DNA from: Bryobacterales bacterium
GTDB lineage: Bacteria > Acidobacteriota > Terriglobia > Bryobacterales > Bryobacteraceae
Assembly: GCA_025463005.1 (NCBI GenBank)
Contig: JAOAPR010000155.1
Coordinates: forward strand, 1-64,000
Direction: 5' to 3'
DNA: 64,000 nt
Numbering within the stretch: position 1 is the stretch's first letter; each line of letters begins with the position of its first letter. The position numbers and the translations under genes were made by a program. The notes beneath the pieces are model-generated. The model ran no database searches, was not told the DNA's origin, and saw nothing but the letters and a program-made list of their open reading frames with translations. Below, one piece after another: positions 9,771 through 18,709 of this stretch.

Positions 9771-10237
9771 GCGCGCCTCCGAACGTCGTCAATGAGAAAG
9801 TCGGCCACTTGCGCCGATACCCGGCCATACGGTTTGCCGTCGAGCAGCACCGCGGGGGAAAGTGCGCAATTTCCGAGGCAATAGACCGCATCCAGAGTGA
9901 AGCTGCCGTCTGCCGTAGTTTCGCCCAGTTTGGCTCCCAAGCGCTTCTCGACATGCTCAATCACCCGATCGCAACCCATGGATTGGCAGGATTCCGCCCG
10001 GCACATCTTGAGGATGTGGCGACCAGGGAGCTCATGACGGAAATCGTGGTAAAAACTGATGACGCCATGCACCTCGGCCTTGGAAATATTGAGCGCCTCG
10101 GCGATCAAAGGGACGGCGGTCTGGTCGACATAACCGAATTCGTCTTGAAGGGCGTGCAGGATCGGCAAAAGAGCGCCCGGAAGTTGCTGTAACTCTTGGA
10201 TGAGAGACGAAGCTCGATCAGTATCCCAGGGTTGCAT
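9767..10237 (-). CDS. fdsG: Formate dehydrogenase gamma subunit (NuoE-like)
   Basis: LLPILHALQDEFGYVDQTAVPLIAEALNISKAEVHGVISFYHDF...CRAESCQSMGC...CLGNCALSPAV. Confidence 0.92.
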   Translation of the reverse strand: MQPWDTDRASSLIQELQQLPGALLPILHALQDEFGYVDQTAVPLIAEALNISKAEVHGVISFYHDFRHELPGRHILKMCRAESCQSMGCDRVIEHVEKRLGAKLGETTADGSFTLDAVYCLGNCALSPAVLLDGKPYGRVSAQVADFLIDDVRRRA

Positions 10238-10322
10238 AGCTGGCCATTGTCCATTGTAGCTCTTACGGAGCTATTCGGCGAAGTTGCCCGGTTTTGCAAC
10301 GTGTTGGGAATCGATGCGGCCG

Positions 10323-11318
10323 CTAATGTTGCAGTGCGGGCAGCAGCCGGAGGGCGTTATCGCGCTCGATCGCACGGAGGTCTTTCGCGGGGAAGCGCTG
10401 TGCGGTGAGGCCGTCCATCACTTCCGCCGCGGTGCGGAAAGGATAATCGGTGCCGAGCAGAATCTGCGAGGGTGGCGCGACTTTCAGCAAGGCGGCCAGA
10501 GCCGGCGCACTGTTGGCCTGGGCCGTGTCGTAGTAGAACTTCTTCAGCTCATACATCAGGCCTTTTGGCAGGACCTGCTCTTTCCCCTTCATGGTCGCCT
10601 CCTGATACACGAAGCGGCTCAGCAGGAAGGGCGTAGTCCCGCCGCCGTGGGATAGGATCCAGCGAATGTCCGGATAGCGCGCGGCGGTGCCGCTGAACAG
10701 CAGGCTGGCGGCGGTGCGGGTAGTGTCGGTGGCCCACTCGATCATTACAGCCGGGACTTCGTTGCGAAGATTTCCACAGCAGGCCGCCGTGGTCGGATGC
10801 GTGTAAATTACCGCTTTGCGCCGGTTCAGCTCGGTCCAGACGGGCGCGAATGCCGCGTCACCCAGCCACTTATCGCCGTAGCTGGTAAGCAGGCCGATGC
10901 CATCGGCTTTGAGCGTGTCGAGCGCGTACCCGATTTCACGCAGGCTGCCGTCGATATCCGGCAGAGGCAGTGCGGCAAACAGGCCGAACCGGCCGGGATG
11001 ATCCTTGGCAGCCATCGCTCCGTAATCATTGACGATCCGCGAGAGGCGACGGGCCTGATCGACATCGCCGAACCAAACGCCCGGCGAGCTCAGCGACAGG
11101 ACCGCTGTGGCGATTCCGCCTTTGTCCATTTCTTCGATCGACTGCGCAGGAGACCAGGCGGGTTGAGCCGCCGCTTGATTGCCAATCGCCGTGCGGTAGG
11201 CTGGCGGGAAGAGATGATGATGGACGTCGATACGATGGGGCGCCTGCGCGGCCTTTAGGGTCCCGCCCGCGAGCGCTGCCATCCCGGTTAGAAACTCGCG
11301 CCGACGTAGGGGCAACAT
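10323..11318 (-). CDS. TAT-exported amidohydrolase (amidohydrolase_2 / ACMSD-like)
   Basis: RRREFLTGMAALAGG TAT motif; HRIDVHHHLFPPAYR; C-terminal ILLGTDYPFRTAAE. Confidence 0.85.
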   Translation of the reverse strand: MLPLRRREFLTGMAALAGGTLKAAQAPHRIDVHHHLFPPAYRTAIGNQAAAQPAWSPAQSIEEMDKGGIATAVLSLSSPGVWFGDVDQARRLSRIVNDYGAMAAKDHPGRFGLFAALPLPDIDGSLREIGYALDTLKADGIGLLTSYGDKWLGDAAFAPVWTELNRRKAVIYTHPTTAACCGNLRNEVPAVMIEWATDTTRTAASLLFSGTAARYPDIRWILSHGGGTTPFLLSRFVYQEATMKGKEQVLPKGLMYELKKFYYDTAQANSAPALAALLKVAPPSQILLGTDYPFRTAAEVMDGLTAQRFPAKDLRAIERDNALRLLPALQH

Positions 11319-11331
11319 GGCTCCAATGATT

Positions 11332-11745
11332 CTACACCGGTATTTCGACGATTTCGTTAGGAATATTGAAATCGCTATAACGGACCCAGGTAGGCCGCAC
11401 CCGGAAATGGGTAATTCCCGGCCACGCCAGCCGTTCGCGGCCGTCGGGATAAGCTGCGAAATAGGTTTCGAGAATACGGTCGAGGTCGGCGCCGATGGGC
11501 TCGTCGGCGATTCCTTCCAGTTGCACGGTTATTTCCTGGTCCCACCCGATGACGAACGCAATCCTGGGATTGGCGCGGAGGTTGCGGCATTTACGGGTGG
11601 TGTCGACGGTGTCGAAGAGGATTTCCAATTCAGGCGTGACCGCAATGCCGACTACGGCGGCCTGCGGATCGCCGGAGGGAGAAACAGTCGACTCCACTCC
11701 CAGGCGGTGTTTTTGCAGAAACAGCAACAGATCAGCCCGGTTCAT
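11332..11745 (-). CDS. Pyridoxamine 5'-phosphate oxidase-like FMN-binding protein
   Basis: MNRADLLLFLQKHRLGVESTVSPSGDPQAAVVGIAVTPELEILFDTVDTTRKCRNLRANPRIAFVIGW. Start trimmed to 11745; TATACT-N7-ATG upstream. Confidence 0.75.
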   Translation of the reverse strand: MNRADLLLFLQKHRLGVESTVSPSGDPQAAVVGIAVTPELEILFDTVDTTRKCRNLRANPRIAFVIGWDQEITVQLEGIADEPIGADLDRILETYFAAYPDGRERLAWPGITHFRVRPTWVRYSDFNIPNEIVEIPV

Positions 11746-11789
11746 GATCACGAGTATATCCGCGACAATTGACAGGAGGAGAAACACAC

Positions 11790-12215
11790 ATGAAGCGAAC
11801 CGCACAGGCAAAATGGCAGGGCGATCTAAAGACCGGGACAGGCGCCATCTCGACGGCGAGTGGCACCTTGTCGAATACGCCTTATTCGTTCCACAGCCGC
11901 TTCGAGCAGGGGAAGGGAACCAATCCGGAAGAATTGCTGGCGGCGGCGCACGCGGGCTGCTTCACCATGGCTCTCTCGAATCAGCTCGCGCAGGCGGGGC
12001 TGAAGGCGGACAGCCTCGAGACGACTTGCACGATCAGTTTGGAACAGAAGGACGGCGGGTTCGCCATTACGGAAAGTCATCTGGAGCTGAAGGCGAAAGT
12101 GCCCGGCGCCAGCAAAGAGGCGTTTGACAAGGCGACGCAGGCAGCCAAGAGCGGTTGTCCGGTCTCCAAGCTGTATAACACGAACATCACGCTGGACGCG
12201 AAGCTGGAAAGTTAG
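11790..12215 (+). CDS. OsmC family peroxiredoxin
   Basis: [63 protein letters not shown]...[12 protein letters not shown] gacaggaggag upstream. Confidence 0.93.
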   Translation: MKRTAQAKWQGDLKTGTGAISTASGTLSNTPYSFHSRFEQGKGTNPEELLAAAHAGCFTMALSNQLAQAGLKADSLETTCTISLEQKDGGFAITESHLELKAKVPGASKEAFDKATQAAKSGCPVSKLYNTNITLDAKLES

Positions 12216-12242
12216 GGGAACGCGGTCTCACGAAAGGTTTCC

Positions 12243-12290
12243 AAAAAAAAGCGCCGGGAGAGGTTTCCCTCCCCCGGCGCGTGTATTTTT
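12243..12290. terminator. Bidirectional intrinsic terminator
   Basis: A8 - GCGCCGGGAGAGGTTTCCCTCCCCCGGCGC (12251-12280) - GTGTATTTTT, between convergent osmC-like and fdhA genes. Confidence 0.9.
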
Positions 12291-12303
12291 GTTACTGACT
12301 GGT

Positions 12304-13518
12304 TTAGGCCTTGACCGACTTGTGCGGGTCGATGACGAACTTCTTGGCCGCGCCCTTGTCGAAATCCTTGTAGCCCTGCGGCGCGTCGTCCAGCGAAATG
12401 ATGGTGGCGTTGACTGCCTTGGCAGGATGCACCTTGTCGTGCAGAATCGCCATCATCAGTTGCCGGTTGTAGCGCAGCACCGGACACTGGCCGGTGTGGA
12501 AGGAACAGGACTTCGCCCATCCCAAGCCGATGCGGATCGACAGCGCGCCGATCTTGGCGTTCTCATCGATACCACCCGGATCACCAGTTACGTACAGGCC
12601 GGGGATACCGATCGAACCGCCCGCGCGGACCAATTCCTGGAGGGAATTCAGCACCGTGGCCGGACGTTCTACGCCGGCATCCTTGCCCTGCCCATGCGCT
12701 TCGAAGCCGACGCAATCCACCGCGCAATCGACCAACGGCTCGCCGAGGATCTGCTCGATCTGCTGGGCCAGCGACGCGTCTTTACGCAGATCGATGACTT
12801 CGCAGCCGAAACTCTTGGCCTGTGCCAAACGCTCCGGAATCATGTCGCCGACGATGACCACGGCTGCTCCCAGCAACTGGGCTCCCGCTGCCGCAGCCAG
12901 ACCTACCGGACCGGCTCCCGCGATATAAACCGTGGTGCCAGGTCCAACTCCGGCTTGAATGCAGCCGTGATACCCGGTCGGGAAGATGTCGGACAGAAGC
13001 GTGAGGTCCTTGATCTTCGCCATGGCCTTCTCTTTGTTGGGGAACTTGATCAGGTTGAAATCGGCGTAAGGAACCAGTACATATTCTGCCTGGCCGCCGA
13101 CCCATCCGCCCATGTCCACGTATCCGTAGGCCGCGCCCGGACGAGCCGGATTCACGGTCAGGCAGATGCCGGTCTTGCCTTCGCGGCAATTGCGGCAACG
13201 CCCGCAGGCGATGTTGAACGGAACGGTAACCAGGTCGCCGACGTTCAGCATTTCCACGTCGCTGCCCTTTTCGATGATTTCACCCGTGATTTCGTGGCCC
13301 AGGATCAGGCCCTGAGGGGCGGTGGTGCGGCCGCGGACCATGTGCTGATCCGATCCGCAAATGTTGGTGGTCACAACTTTCAGAATCACGCCGTGAGGAG
13401 CGTCTTTCCCGCCGAACGGGTCCGTCTCGCTCTTAGGCATTTTCAGCTTCGGGAAGGGGATAGATTGAACCTGCACCTCTCCCGGCTTGATATAAGCTAC
13501 TCCACGATTCGTTGCCAT
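12304..13518 (-). CDS. fdhA: Zn-dependent formaldehyde/aldehyde dehydrogenase, glutathione-independent type
   Basis: MATNRGVAYIKPGEVQVQSIPFPKL...TTNICGSDQHMVRGRTTAPQGLILGHEITGEI...CGRCRNCREGKTGIC...VDMGGWVGGQAEYVLVPYADFNLIKFP. Confidence 0.88.
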   Translation of the reverse strand: MATNRGVAYIKPGEVQVQSIPFPKLKMPKSETDPFGGKDAPHGVILKVVTTNICGSDQHMVRGRTTAPQGLILGHEITGEIIEKGSDVEMLNVGDLVTVPFNIACGRCRNCREGKTGICLTVNPARPGAAYGYVDMGGWVGGQAEYVLVPYADFNLIKFPNKEKAMAKIKDLTLLSDIFPTGYHGCIQAGVGPGTTVYIAGAGPVGLAAAAGAQLLGAAVVIVGDMIPERLAQAKSFGCEVIDLRKDASLAQQIEQILGEPLVDCAVDCVGFEAHGQGKDAGVERPATVLNSLQELVRAGGSIGIPGLYVTGDPGGIDENAKIGALSIRIGLGWAKSCSFHTGQCPVLRYNRQLMMAILHDKVHPAKAVNATIISLDDAPQGYKDFDKGAAKKFVIDPHKSVKA

Positions 13519-13789
13519 ACTTCCTCTCTCCTTTTACCTTTCTTTAACACTCCGCGCACCAAAGTGCGCTCTTAAAACTCTGTGGCGCAGGCTTGCTTCT
13601 CCGCTGTTGCGGTCATTCCACGCGCGCACGCCAAATCGCTGTGAATCATCATTCTGCGTATTTGTTTCAGGCGCACCCGCGGATCGCGAACTTCATCTGG
13701 ACACGTTTCCTGCGTTGTGCGCTCAAGAATTATACCCCAAGTTCCAGAACCGCAGAAGCAGTGTTGAGACGTGATGGCGAGAGGTCGCG

Positions 13790-14506
13790 TTACAAATGAG
13801 CGATGCGGATAAATAAGCCGGCCAGCGCGCCGCCGATCAAGCCGCCGAGCACCGGCACGGTCAGACCGTAACCGAAATCCGAGCCGCCTTTCCCGGGAAT
13901 TGGGAGAATCGCGTGCGCGATGCGCGGACCCAGATCGCGAGCCGGATTGATGGCGAATCCGGTGGTGCCTCCCAAGCCGGAGCCGATTCCCCACACGGTC
14001 GCGCCCACCAGGAAGGGCACCAATCCGGGCGCCGGAGACGTTTTGACGATCGAGGCGATGATCAGCACCAGCAGAAAGGTGCCGATCACTTCGCTAATCA
14101 GGTTGGCCCCGGTATTCCGAATGGCAGGACCGGTGGAAAAACAGGCCAGCTTCGAACCAGGGTCGGGCGTTTCCTTCCAATGCGGCATGAAGTGGATCCA
14201 TACCAGCACCGCCCCCACGAAGCCGCCCAGCACCTGGGCGATCAGGTAAGGCACGAACTTGCTGAAGTCGCCGGAAGAGATGGCGAATGCGAGCGTCACC
14301 GCCGGATTGATGTGGGCATCGCCGCTGCCACAGGCGATTGCGGTAAAGACTCCGGCCACCACTCCCAGACCGAAGCCGAAAACGATGGTCAGCCAACCCG
14401 CGGCGGATCCCAGCGTCTTCTTCAAAACCACATTCGCGACAACACCATTGCCCAACAACACGAGAACCAGGGTTCCCATGAATTCGCCGAACAGTCGTGA
14501 GTCCAT
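13790..14506 (-). CDS. MIP family channel (aquaglyceroporin)
   Basis: Two NPA motifs: AHINPAVTLAF and FAINPARDLGPR; multiple hydrophobic helices. Confidence 0.93.
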   Translation of the reverse strand: MDSRLFGEFMGTLVLVLLGNGVVANVVLKKTLGSAAGWLTIVFGFGLGVVAGVFTAIACGSGDAHINPAVTLAFAISSGDFSKFVPYLIAQVLGGFVGAVLVWIHFMPHWKETPDPGSKLACFSTGPAIRNTGANLISEVIGTFLLVLIIASIVKTSPAPGLVPFLVGATVWGIGSGLGGTTGFAINPARDLGPRIAHAILPIPGKGGSDFGYGLTVPVLGGLIGGALAGLFIRIAHL

Positions 14507-14578
14507 GCAGCTCCTTTGGCAGCCTGAGTGGTACGTTCTGTTTCTATTCGGAGGCGGATGGATGCTCGCCTCCTTGGA

Positions 14579-15844
14579 TTACGCGAGCTTGCGCAGTTTC
14601 GTAACGCGGCCGATTTCGACCCACTCCACCACGAAGATGTTGCCGGCGTGGTCGAAAATTGCTCCGTGCGGATTGACAAATTGGCCGGGAACGAACTTAC
14701 TTCGGTCGTCCGTGGTCCGGGGAGGATTACCCTGCAGGCCTTCGCCGAGATGGGCAACGATCTTATTGTCTTTATCCAGGAGGCTGACACGCGCAGCCAG
14801 GTCGGGCACCACAATCATGCCCTTATGCTCATGGAAATGACAGGGTTGAAGAGTGCCGGCGACCACGTCTATCGGCTTGTCATCGAGCGTATAGCGCACG
14901 ATGCGCTGGTTTCCGCGATCGGCAACCAGCAACACCGGCTTGGAGGCGTCGCGCAGGTCGATCATGTTTCCGTGCGGATTGTTCATCGACTCGATGGGCA
15001 CGTTCCTGGGGACACCGGCCTGACCCGGAGTTCGAACGGGAGCGGCGCCACCGCCTCTCGCGCCACCACCGCCTTTGGCTTGATCTGGAGCCGGACCCTT
15101 GGCTTGATCGCCGCCGGGACCGCCTGGACCTTTGCCCTGTCCGCCGCCCCTGGTACCCCCTCCACCTGCTCCTGCCGGCGGCTGCCCCGCGGGCGGACCA
15201 CCGAAGGTGCTGACCAGCTTGGGATACGAATTTCCCTTCTGGCTGTAGTGGAACATGTAGTACGATCCGTAGCCGTCACCGACCCAGAAATCACCGCTGG
15301 GCGCAATCGCGATATTGGTGGGTCGATAGTTGAGGCCCGCCGCGCCGCCGGGACCGGTGGAACCGGGTCCCTTCTGATAGACGGGGGAATCCTGCGGATA
15401 GCCCAGGGTCCAGACTTCCTCGCCCTTGAGCGTGCGCTTGGTGATGATCCCGTGCTTCTCGTCGCAGAAGTACAGATACTCATCGCGACCCTCTTTGCTG
15501 AGGTGCATGCCGTGCGCGCCGCCGCGGAACATGGGACCGAAGGACCGGACAAACTTGCCCTTGTCGTCGAAGACCACGACAGCGTCGCCGCTGGGGCTGT
15601 CCTTGTACACCGTGTGATGGATATAGATGTGGCCCTGCGAATCCTCGCACACGCTGTGGGTGTTGCCGTACTTGATGTTCGCGGGCAACTGGCCCCAATC
15701 GTGGATGCACTCGTACTTGTGGTCGCCCTCGCCCAGGACCGGGTTCTTGGTTTCGGACTTGTCAGCGGATTTCAGAATGTAAGGCGCCGCTACTGCCGCT
15801 CCAGCGGCGATAAAGCCACGTCGAGTCATGTCGTCCATATGCAA
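14579..15844 (-). CDS. TAT-exported NHL/6-bladed beta-propeller protein with Gly/Pro-rich insert
   Basis: MTRRGFIAAGAAVAAPY; HSVCEDSQGHIYIHHTV; internal GGGGTRGGGQGKGPGGPGGDQAKGPAPDQAKGGGGARGGG. Confidence 0.75.
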   Translation of the reverse strand: MHMDDMTRRGFIAAGAAVAAPYILKSADKSETKNPVLGEGDHKYECIHDWGQLPANIKYGNTHSVCEDSQGHIYIHHTVYKDSPSGDAVVVFDDKGKFVRSFGPMFRGGAHGMHLSKEGRDEYLYFCDEKHGIITKRTLKGEEVWTLGYPQDSPVYQKGPGSTGPGGAAGLNYRPTNIAIAPSGDFWVGDGYGSYYMFHYSQKGNSYPKLVSTFGGPPAGQPPAGAGGGGTRGGGQGKGPGGPGGDQAKGPAPDQAKGGGGARGGGAAPVRTPGQAGVPRNVPIESMNNPHGNMIDLRDASKPVLLVADRGNQRIVRYTLDDKPIDVVAGTLQPCHFHEHKGMIVVPDLAARVSLLDKDNKIVAHLGEGLQGNPPRTTDDRSKFVPGQFVNPHGAIFDHAGNIFVVEWVEIGRVTKLRKLA

Positions 15845-15886
15845 ACTCCTTTCGGTCTCAGGCCATTATACGACTAGGCCGGCAAT

Positions 15887-16696
15887 TCACGGCTGTACGG
15901 CCGGGAGCATCTTTTCATTACCGGTCATCAGGCACTTGGGATGGCCGAATCCGCCCGCGCTCTGGCCATTCGTGCCGATGTCGAACACGATGTTATCGGG
16001 CCGCTGATTATCGCCGGAAACCCCGCCCACTCCCGCCAGGTGATCCAGACCCAGGCCCTTGCGCAGCCGCCAGGCGATGAAGTGATCGGCGCAGGAAGTA
16101 TCGCCGCTGACGCCAATTCCACCGACCATCTTCTTGCCGGTCGTGAAAAGCGCCAGGCCGCCGCCGAATACATTGACGCCCCCGATTTTGCTTCCCTTCA
16201 TCGGATCGGCGGGCGTGCCGTAGGCGCTGGACGGGACTTTGTAGCCGACGTCTTCATTCACTGGATTGCTGAATTGTAGTCCGTAAAGGCTGCCGCCGGG
16301 CTGAACGGCGGAGTATAAGTTGGCCGTGGAGAGCGACAGGCCGTTGGCTTGTCCGGAACCGTCGCTGTTCGATCCGGAGTCGAGACCGAACGCGTTCGCG
16401 GTATTCGCTTTCTGGGCGGAGATCACGCGGCTGCCGGGCCATTGCGCGAAACGATCCTTGCCGGAGAAGGCCACGGCGCAGACCACACCGTCGCGGTCCA
16501 CGATGGTGGCCCACATGTGGTTGTTCAATCCGCTGGTTTCGTCCTTGGTGGCCTGAATCAGCGCGGCCTTCAGTTTGGCGTGATCCGGCAAAGTGGCGCA
16601 AGTCTGCGCGTTGGCTGCTCCGGCGGTACAGGTCCAGGCCACGACAAAAGCGGCGAGACCCCTTAACAAATCCCTGAACAAATTTCTCTGCAACAT
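15887..16696 (-). CDS. Secreted heme-binding protein, GlcG/HbpS-like
   Basis: Signal peptide; WATIVDRDGVVCAVAFSGKDRFAQWPGSRVISAQKANTANAF; GGLALFTTGKKMVGGIGVSGDTSCADH. Confidence 0.75.
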   Translation of the reverse strand: MLQRNLFRDLLRGLAAFVVAWTCTAGAANAQTCATLPDHAKLKAALIQATKDETSGLNNHMWATIVDRDGVVCAVAFSGKDRFAQWPGSRVISAQKANTANAFGLDSGSNSDGSGQANGLSLSTANLYSAVQPGGSLYGLQFSNPVNEDVGYKVPSSAYGTPADPMKGSKIGGVNVFGGGLALFTTGKKMVGGIGVSGDTSCADHFIAWRLRKGLGLDHLAGVGGVSGDNQRPDNIVFDIGTNGQSAGGFGHPKCLMTGNEKMLPAVQP

Positions 16697-16802
16697 GTCG
16701 TCTCCTTAAGGTCGTGCCTGAACGGGCGCGGTAGAGTGCGGCCGTGCGGCCTGAAGGGGATTATACAACGGTTCAGGCCCGGTTTTTCAAGAGAATGCGG
16801 GC

Positions 16803-16842
16803 AAAAAAAGAAGGGGTTGATGGCCTCTCAGCCGTCAACCCC
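16803..16842 (-). terminator. Intrinsic terminator of the cytochrome gene
   Basis: Minus strand: GGGGTTGA...TCAACCCC stem (16813-16842) followed by CTTCTTTTTTT. Confidence 0.8.
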
Positions 16843-16864
16843 CGGTTTATTCACACGAAATTAT

Positions 16865-18073
16865 TTATGGTTTTGCAAACTTGGCGGGGTCGATAGCGAC
16901 GTTTGTCTTCACGTCGCTCAACTGAAAGGCATCCTTCCCATCCAGCCACGAGAACGTGTACTTGAACGGGAACTTGATGCCGCCCACGTCGCGATAGTCC
17001 GAGTAGTCAGTCTGGGTCGGAACGCGTCCGACGGGCGATGTGCTGTAACGTACCATCCGCACCAGCAAGCCCGAATCCTTATCGAAGTAGAACGTCGCCA
17101 TAAAGCCCCTGGGACCAGTTCCCTGGACAACTTGAACGTCCTTATCGCCGACGCTATCGGGCGAGCCTACGCGCCAATTGTTCAGAATTGTCTTGATCTG
17201 CCCTGGGAAGGACAGCATCGCATCCAGCCGGGCTCCATCGAGTTCACTACCCGTGAGCTCGTACTGTCCCAACAGGCTGCGCGGCGACTTTATCCAACCA
17301 ACTTTGCCGTCGAAGGCCCTGGTGCTGTCTCCCCGTTCCGGGTGATCTTTAAACTGGATCTGCGTGGTGCGTTGATTCGGAGCTTTCGCATAAATCGTGA
17401 ATGAGCCGCCGCCGCCCAATCCTTCGTATCCGACGCTGCTTCCCGTGGCGATAAAGCTAGTGAGGCCAGCCAGCCGCTGAGCGCCGCCGACTGCCGTGAT
17501 GTATTTGTCAAGAATCTGTGTGGCGGAGGGAACTCCCTGAGCGGGCGCGACGAAGTCATCCTTCTCTTCGTTGGGAGTGCCGTACAGAGTATCCAAACCG
17601 ATGGTGGTGGAGGGCCTCAGGCGGCCATGGTGGCAAGTGAAGCACGTCACCGATTGCGCGCCGGAGAAGTTGGTGCGGTTAATGACCGCCACCATTTCTA
17701 CCATCTTTCGCGCGGTCTTTTTTCTCGGAGTGTCGAATATCCAATCCACCTTGTCGGATCCGGCGCCAGGATGGCAATCCGCGCAATCCAAGCCCAGGTC
17801 GGCTGAAATGACCCCCATGGCTCCTAGAAAATCGTCGACGGTGAGCCCCTTGAGCGTGCTGGTGTTGACGTTCTTGAACACCTCGCCCGCCGACTGCCCG
17901 GGCGCCGCTGCGACCGTCTGGGTGTTTGCCGGGGCGGCTTTCGCCGGTGCCGGAGCCGCTTTTGTTTGTCCGGCTTTGTCCTGTGCCGCGGCTGGGCCAG
18001 CCAACTTAACCGCGCACAGCCAGATTACTGCCATTCCTGCGACCGCGAGGGTCACTCTCGACCAAAGCTTCAT
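16865..18073 (-). CDS. Multiheme c-type cytochrome, photosynthetic reaction-centre cytochrome subunit-like
   Basis: Signal peptide; two CxxCH motifs (CADCHPG, CFTCHHG); VFKNVNTSTLKGLTVDDFLGAMGVISADLGLDCADCH; C-terminal outer-membrane lipoprotein-like segment. Confidence 0.75.
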   Translation of the reverse strand: MKLWSRVTLAVAGMAVIWLCAVKLAGPAAAQDKAGQTKAAPAPAKAAPANTQTVAAAPGQSAGEVFKNVNTSTLKGLTVDDFLGAMGVISADLGLDCADCHPGAGSDKVDWIFDTPRKKTARKMVEMVAVINRTNFSGAQSVTCFTCHHGRLRPSTTIGLDTLYGTPNEEKDDFVAPAQGVPSATQILDKYITAVGGAQRLAGLTSFIATGSSVGYEGLGGGGSFTIYAKAPNQRTTQIQFKDHPERGDSTRAFDGKVGWIKSPRSLLGQYELTGSELDGARLDAMLSFPGQIKTILNNWRVGSPDSVGDKDVQVVQGTGPRGFMATFYFDKDSGLLVRMVRYSTSPVGRVPTQTDYSDYRDVGGIKFPFKYTFSWLDGKDAFQLSDVKTNVAIDPAKFAKP

Positions 18074-18142
18074 GTTTTATCCCTCCCTAGGAGCGTGTGT
18101 CTGATTCAGCCCGCACCAAAGCAATCGGACGAATCGCACGCA

Positions 18143-18176
18143 GGATGGGCGTGTGCTTGGCTGCTGTCGCCCATCC
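18143..18176 (-). terminator. Hairpin downstream of DUF6152 gene
   Basis: GGATGGGCG (18143-18151) / CGCCCATCC (18168-18176), 9-bp perfect stem; weak T tract. Confidence 0.4.
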
Positions 18177-18207
18177 CGCTGAGGTGGTGTGAGGTTCCTG
18201 CTTACTT

Positions 18208-18639
18208 CTACTGCTTGTTCTTGCCTTCCGTCTCCGAGGAGCCGGCGAAAACCTGGCGGCCGTCAGCCAGCTTTACCGTCCGAGCGTTGGCCAGTTTGGA
18301 GCCGTCTTTTGCCAGTGATCCGGTAATGGTGACGGTGTCGCCCTGCTTCAGGGAATTACGCGTCCAACCCTGGCGCATGAGGCCGTTGGGGCTCCCGAGT
18401 TCGAGTTCCCAGTTGTTCATTTCGCCCTTTTCGTCTTTTACGTCGATATAAAAGCGGGCGTGGGGATTCATCCATTCGACCTTGGTAACTGTACCGGTAA
18501 GCGTCACCGGCTTGGCCGAATCGTACTCGGCGGCAAACGAGTGGTGCGCCAACATAGGCACAGTGCACAAGAGCAGTCCCAATCCCGCGACGATAACAGC
18601 AAGTAATTTAGCCTTCATTGGCAAACGACCTCCATCCAC
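18208..18639 (-). CDS. DUF6152 family secreted protein (copy A)
   Basis: MKAKLLAVIVAGLGLLLCTVPMLAHHSFAAEYDSAKPVTLTGTVTKVEWMNPHARFYIDV. Confidence 0.8.
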   Translation of the reverse strand: MDGGRLPMKAKLLAVIVAGLGLLLCTVPMLAHHSFAAEYDSAKPVTLTGTVTKVEWMNPHARFYIDVKDEKGEMNNWELELGSPNGLMRQGWTRNSLKQGDTVTITGSLAKDGSKLANARTVKLADGRQVFAGSSETEGKNKQ

Positions 18640-18709
18640 TTGAGTATATGAGTAGGCACGAGCCCGCCCAACATGCTAGCATACACGCGGCCGATTTATA
18701 GGTCAAGGG

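Noticed and set aside
12124-13575. 483-aa plus-strand ORF opposite fdhA
   Set aside because: Antisense shadow of the well-supported formaldehyde dehydrogenase gene; Arg/His/Asp-rich composition typical of GC-rich reverse frames.
14528-15877. 449-aa plus-strand ORF opposite the NHL propeller gene
   Set aside because: Spans almost exactly the minus-strand gene, no recognisable motif.
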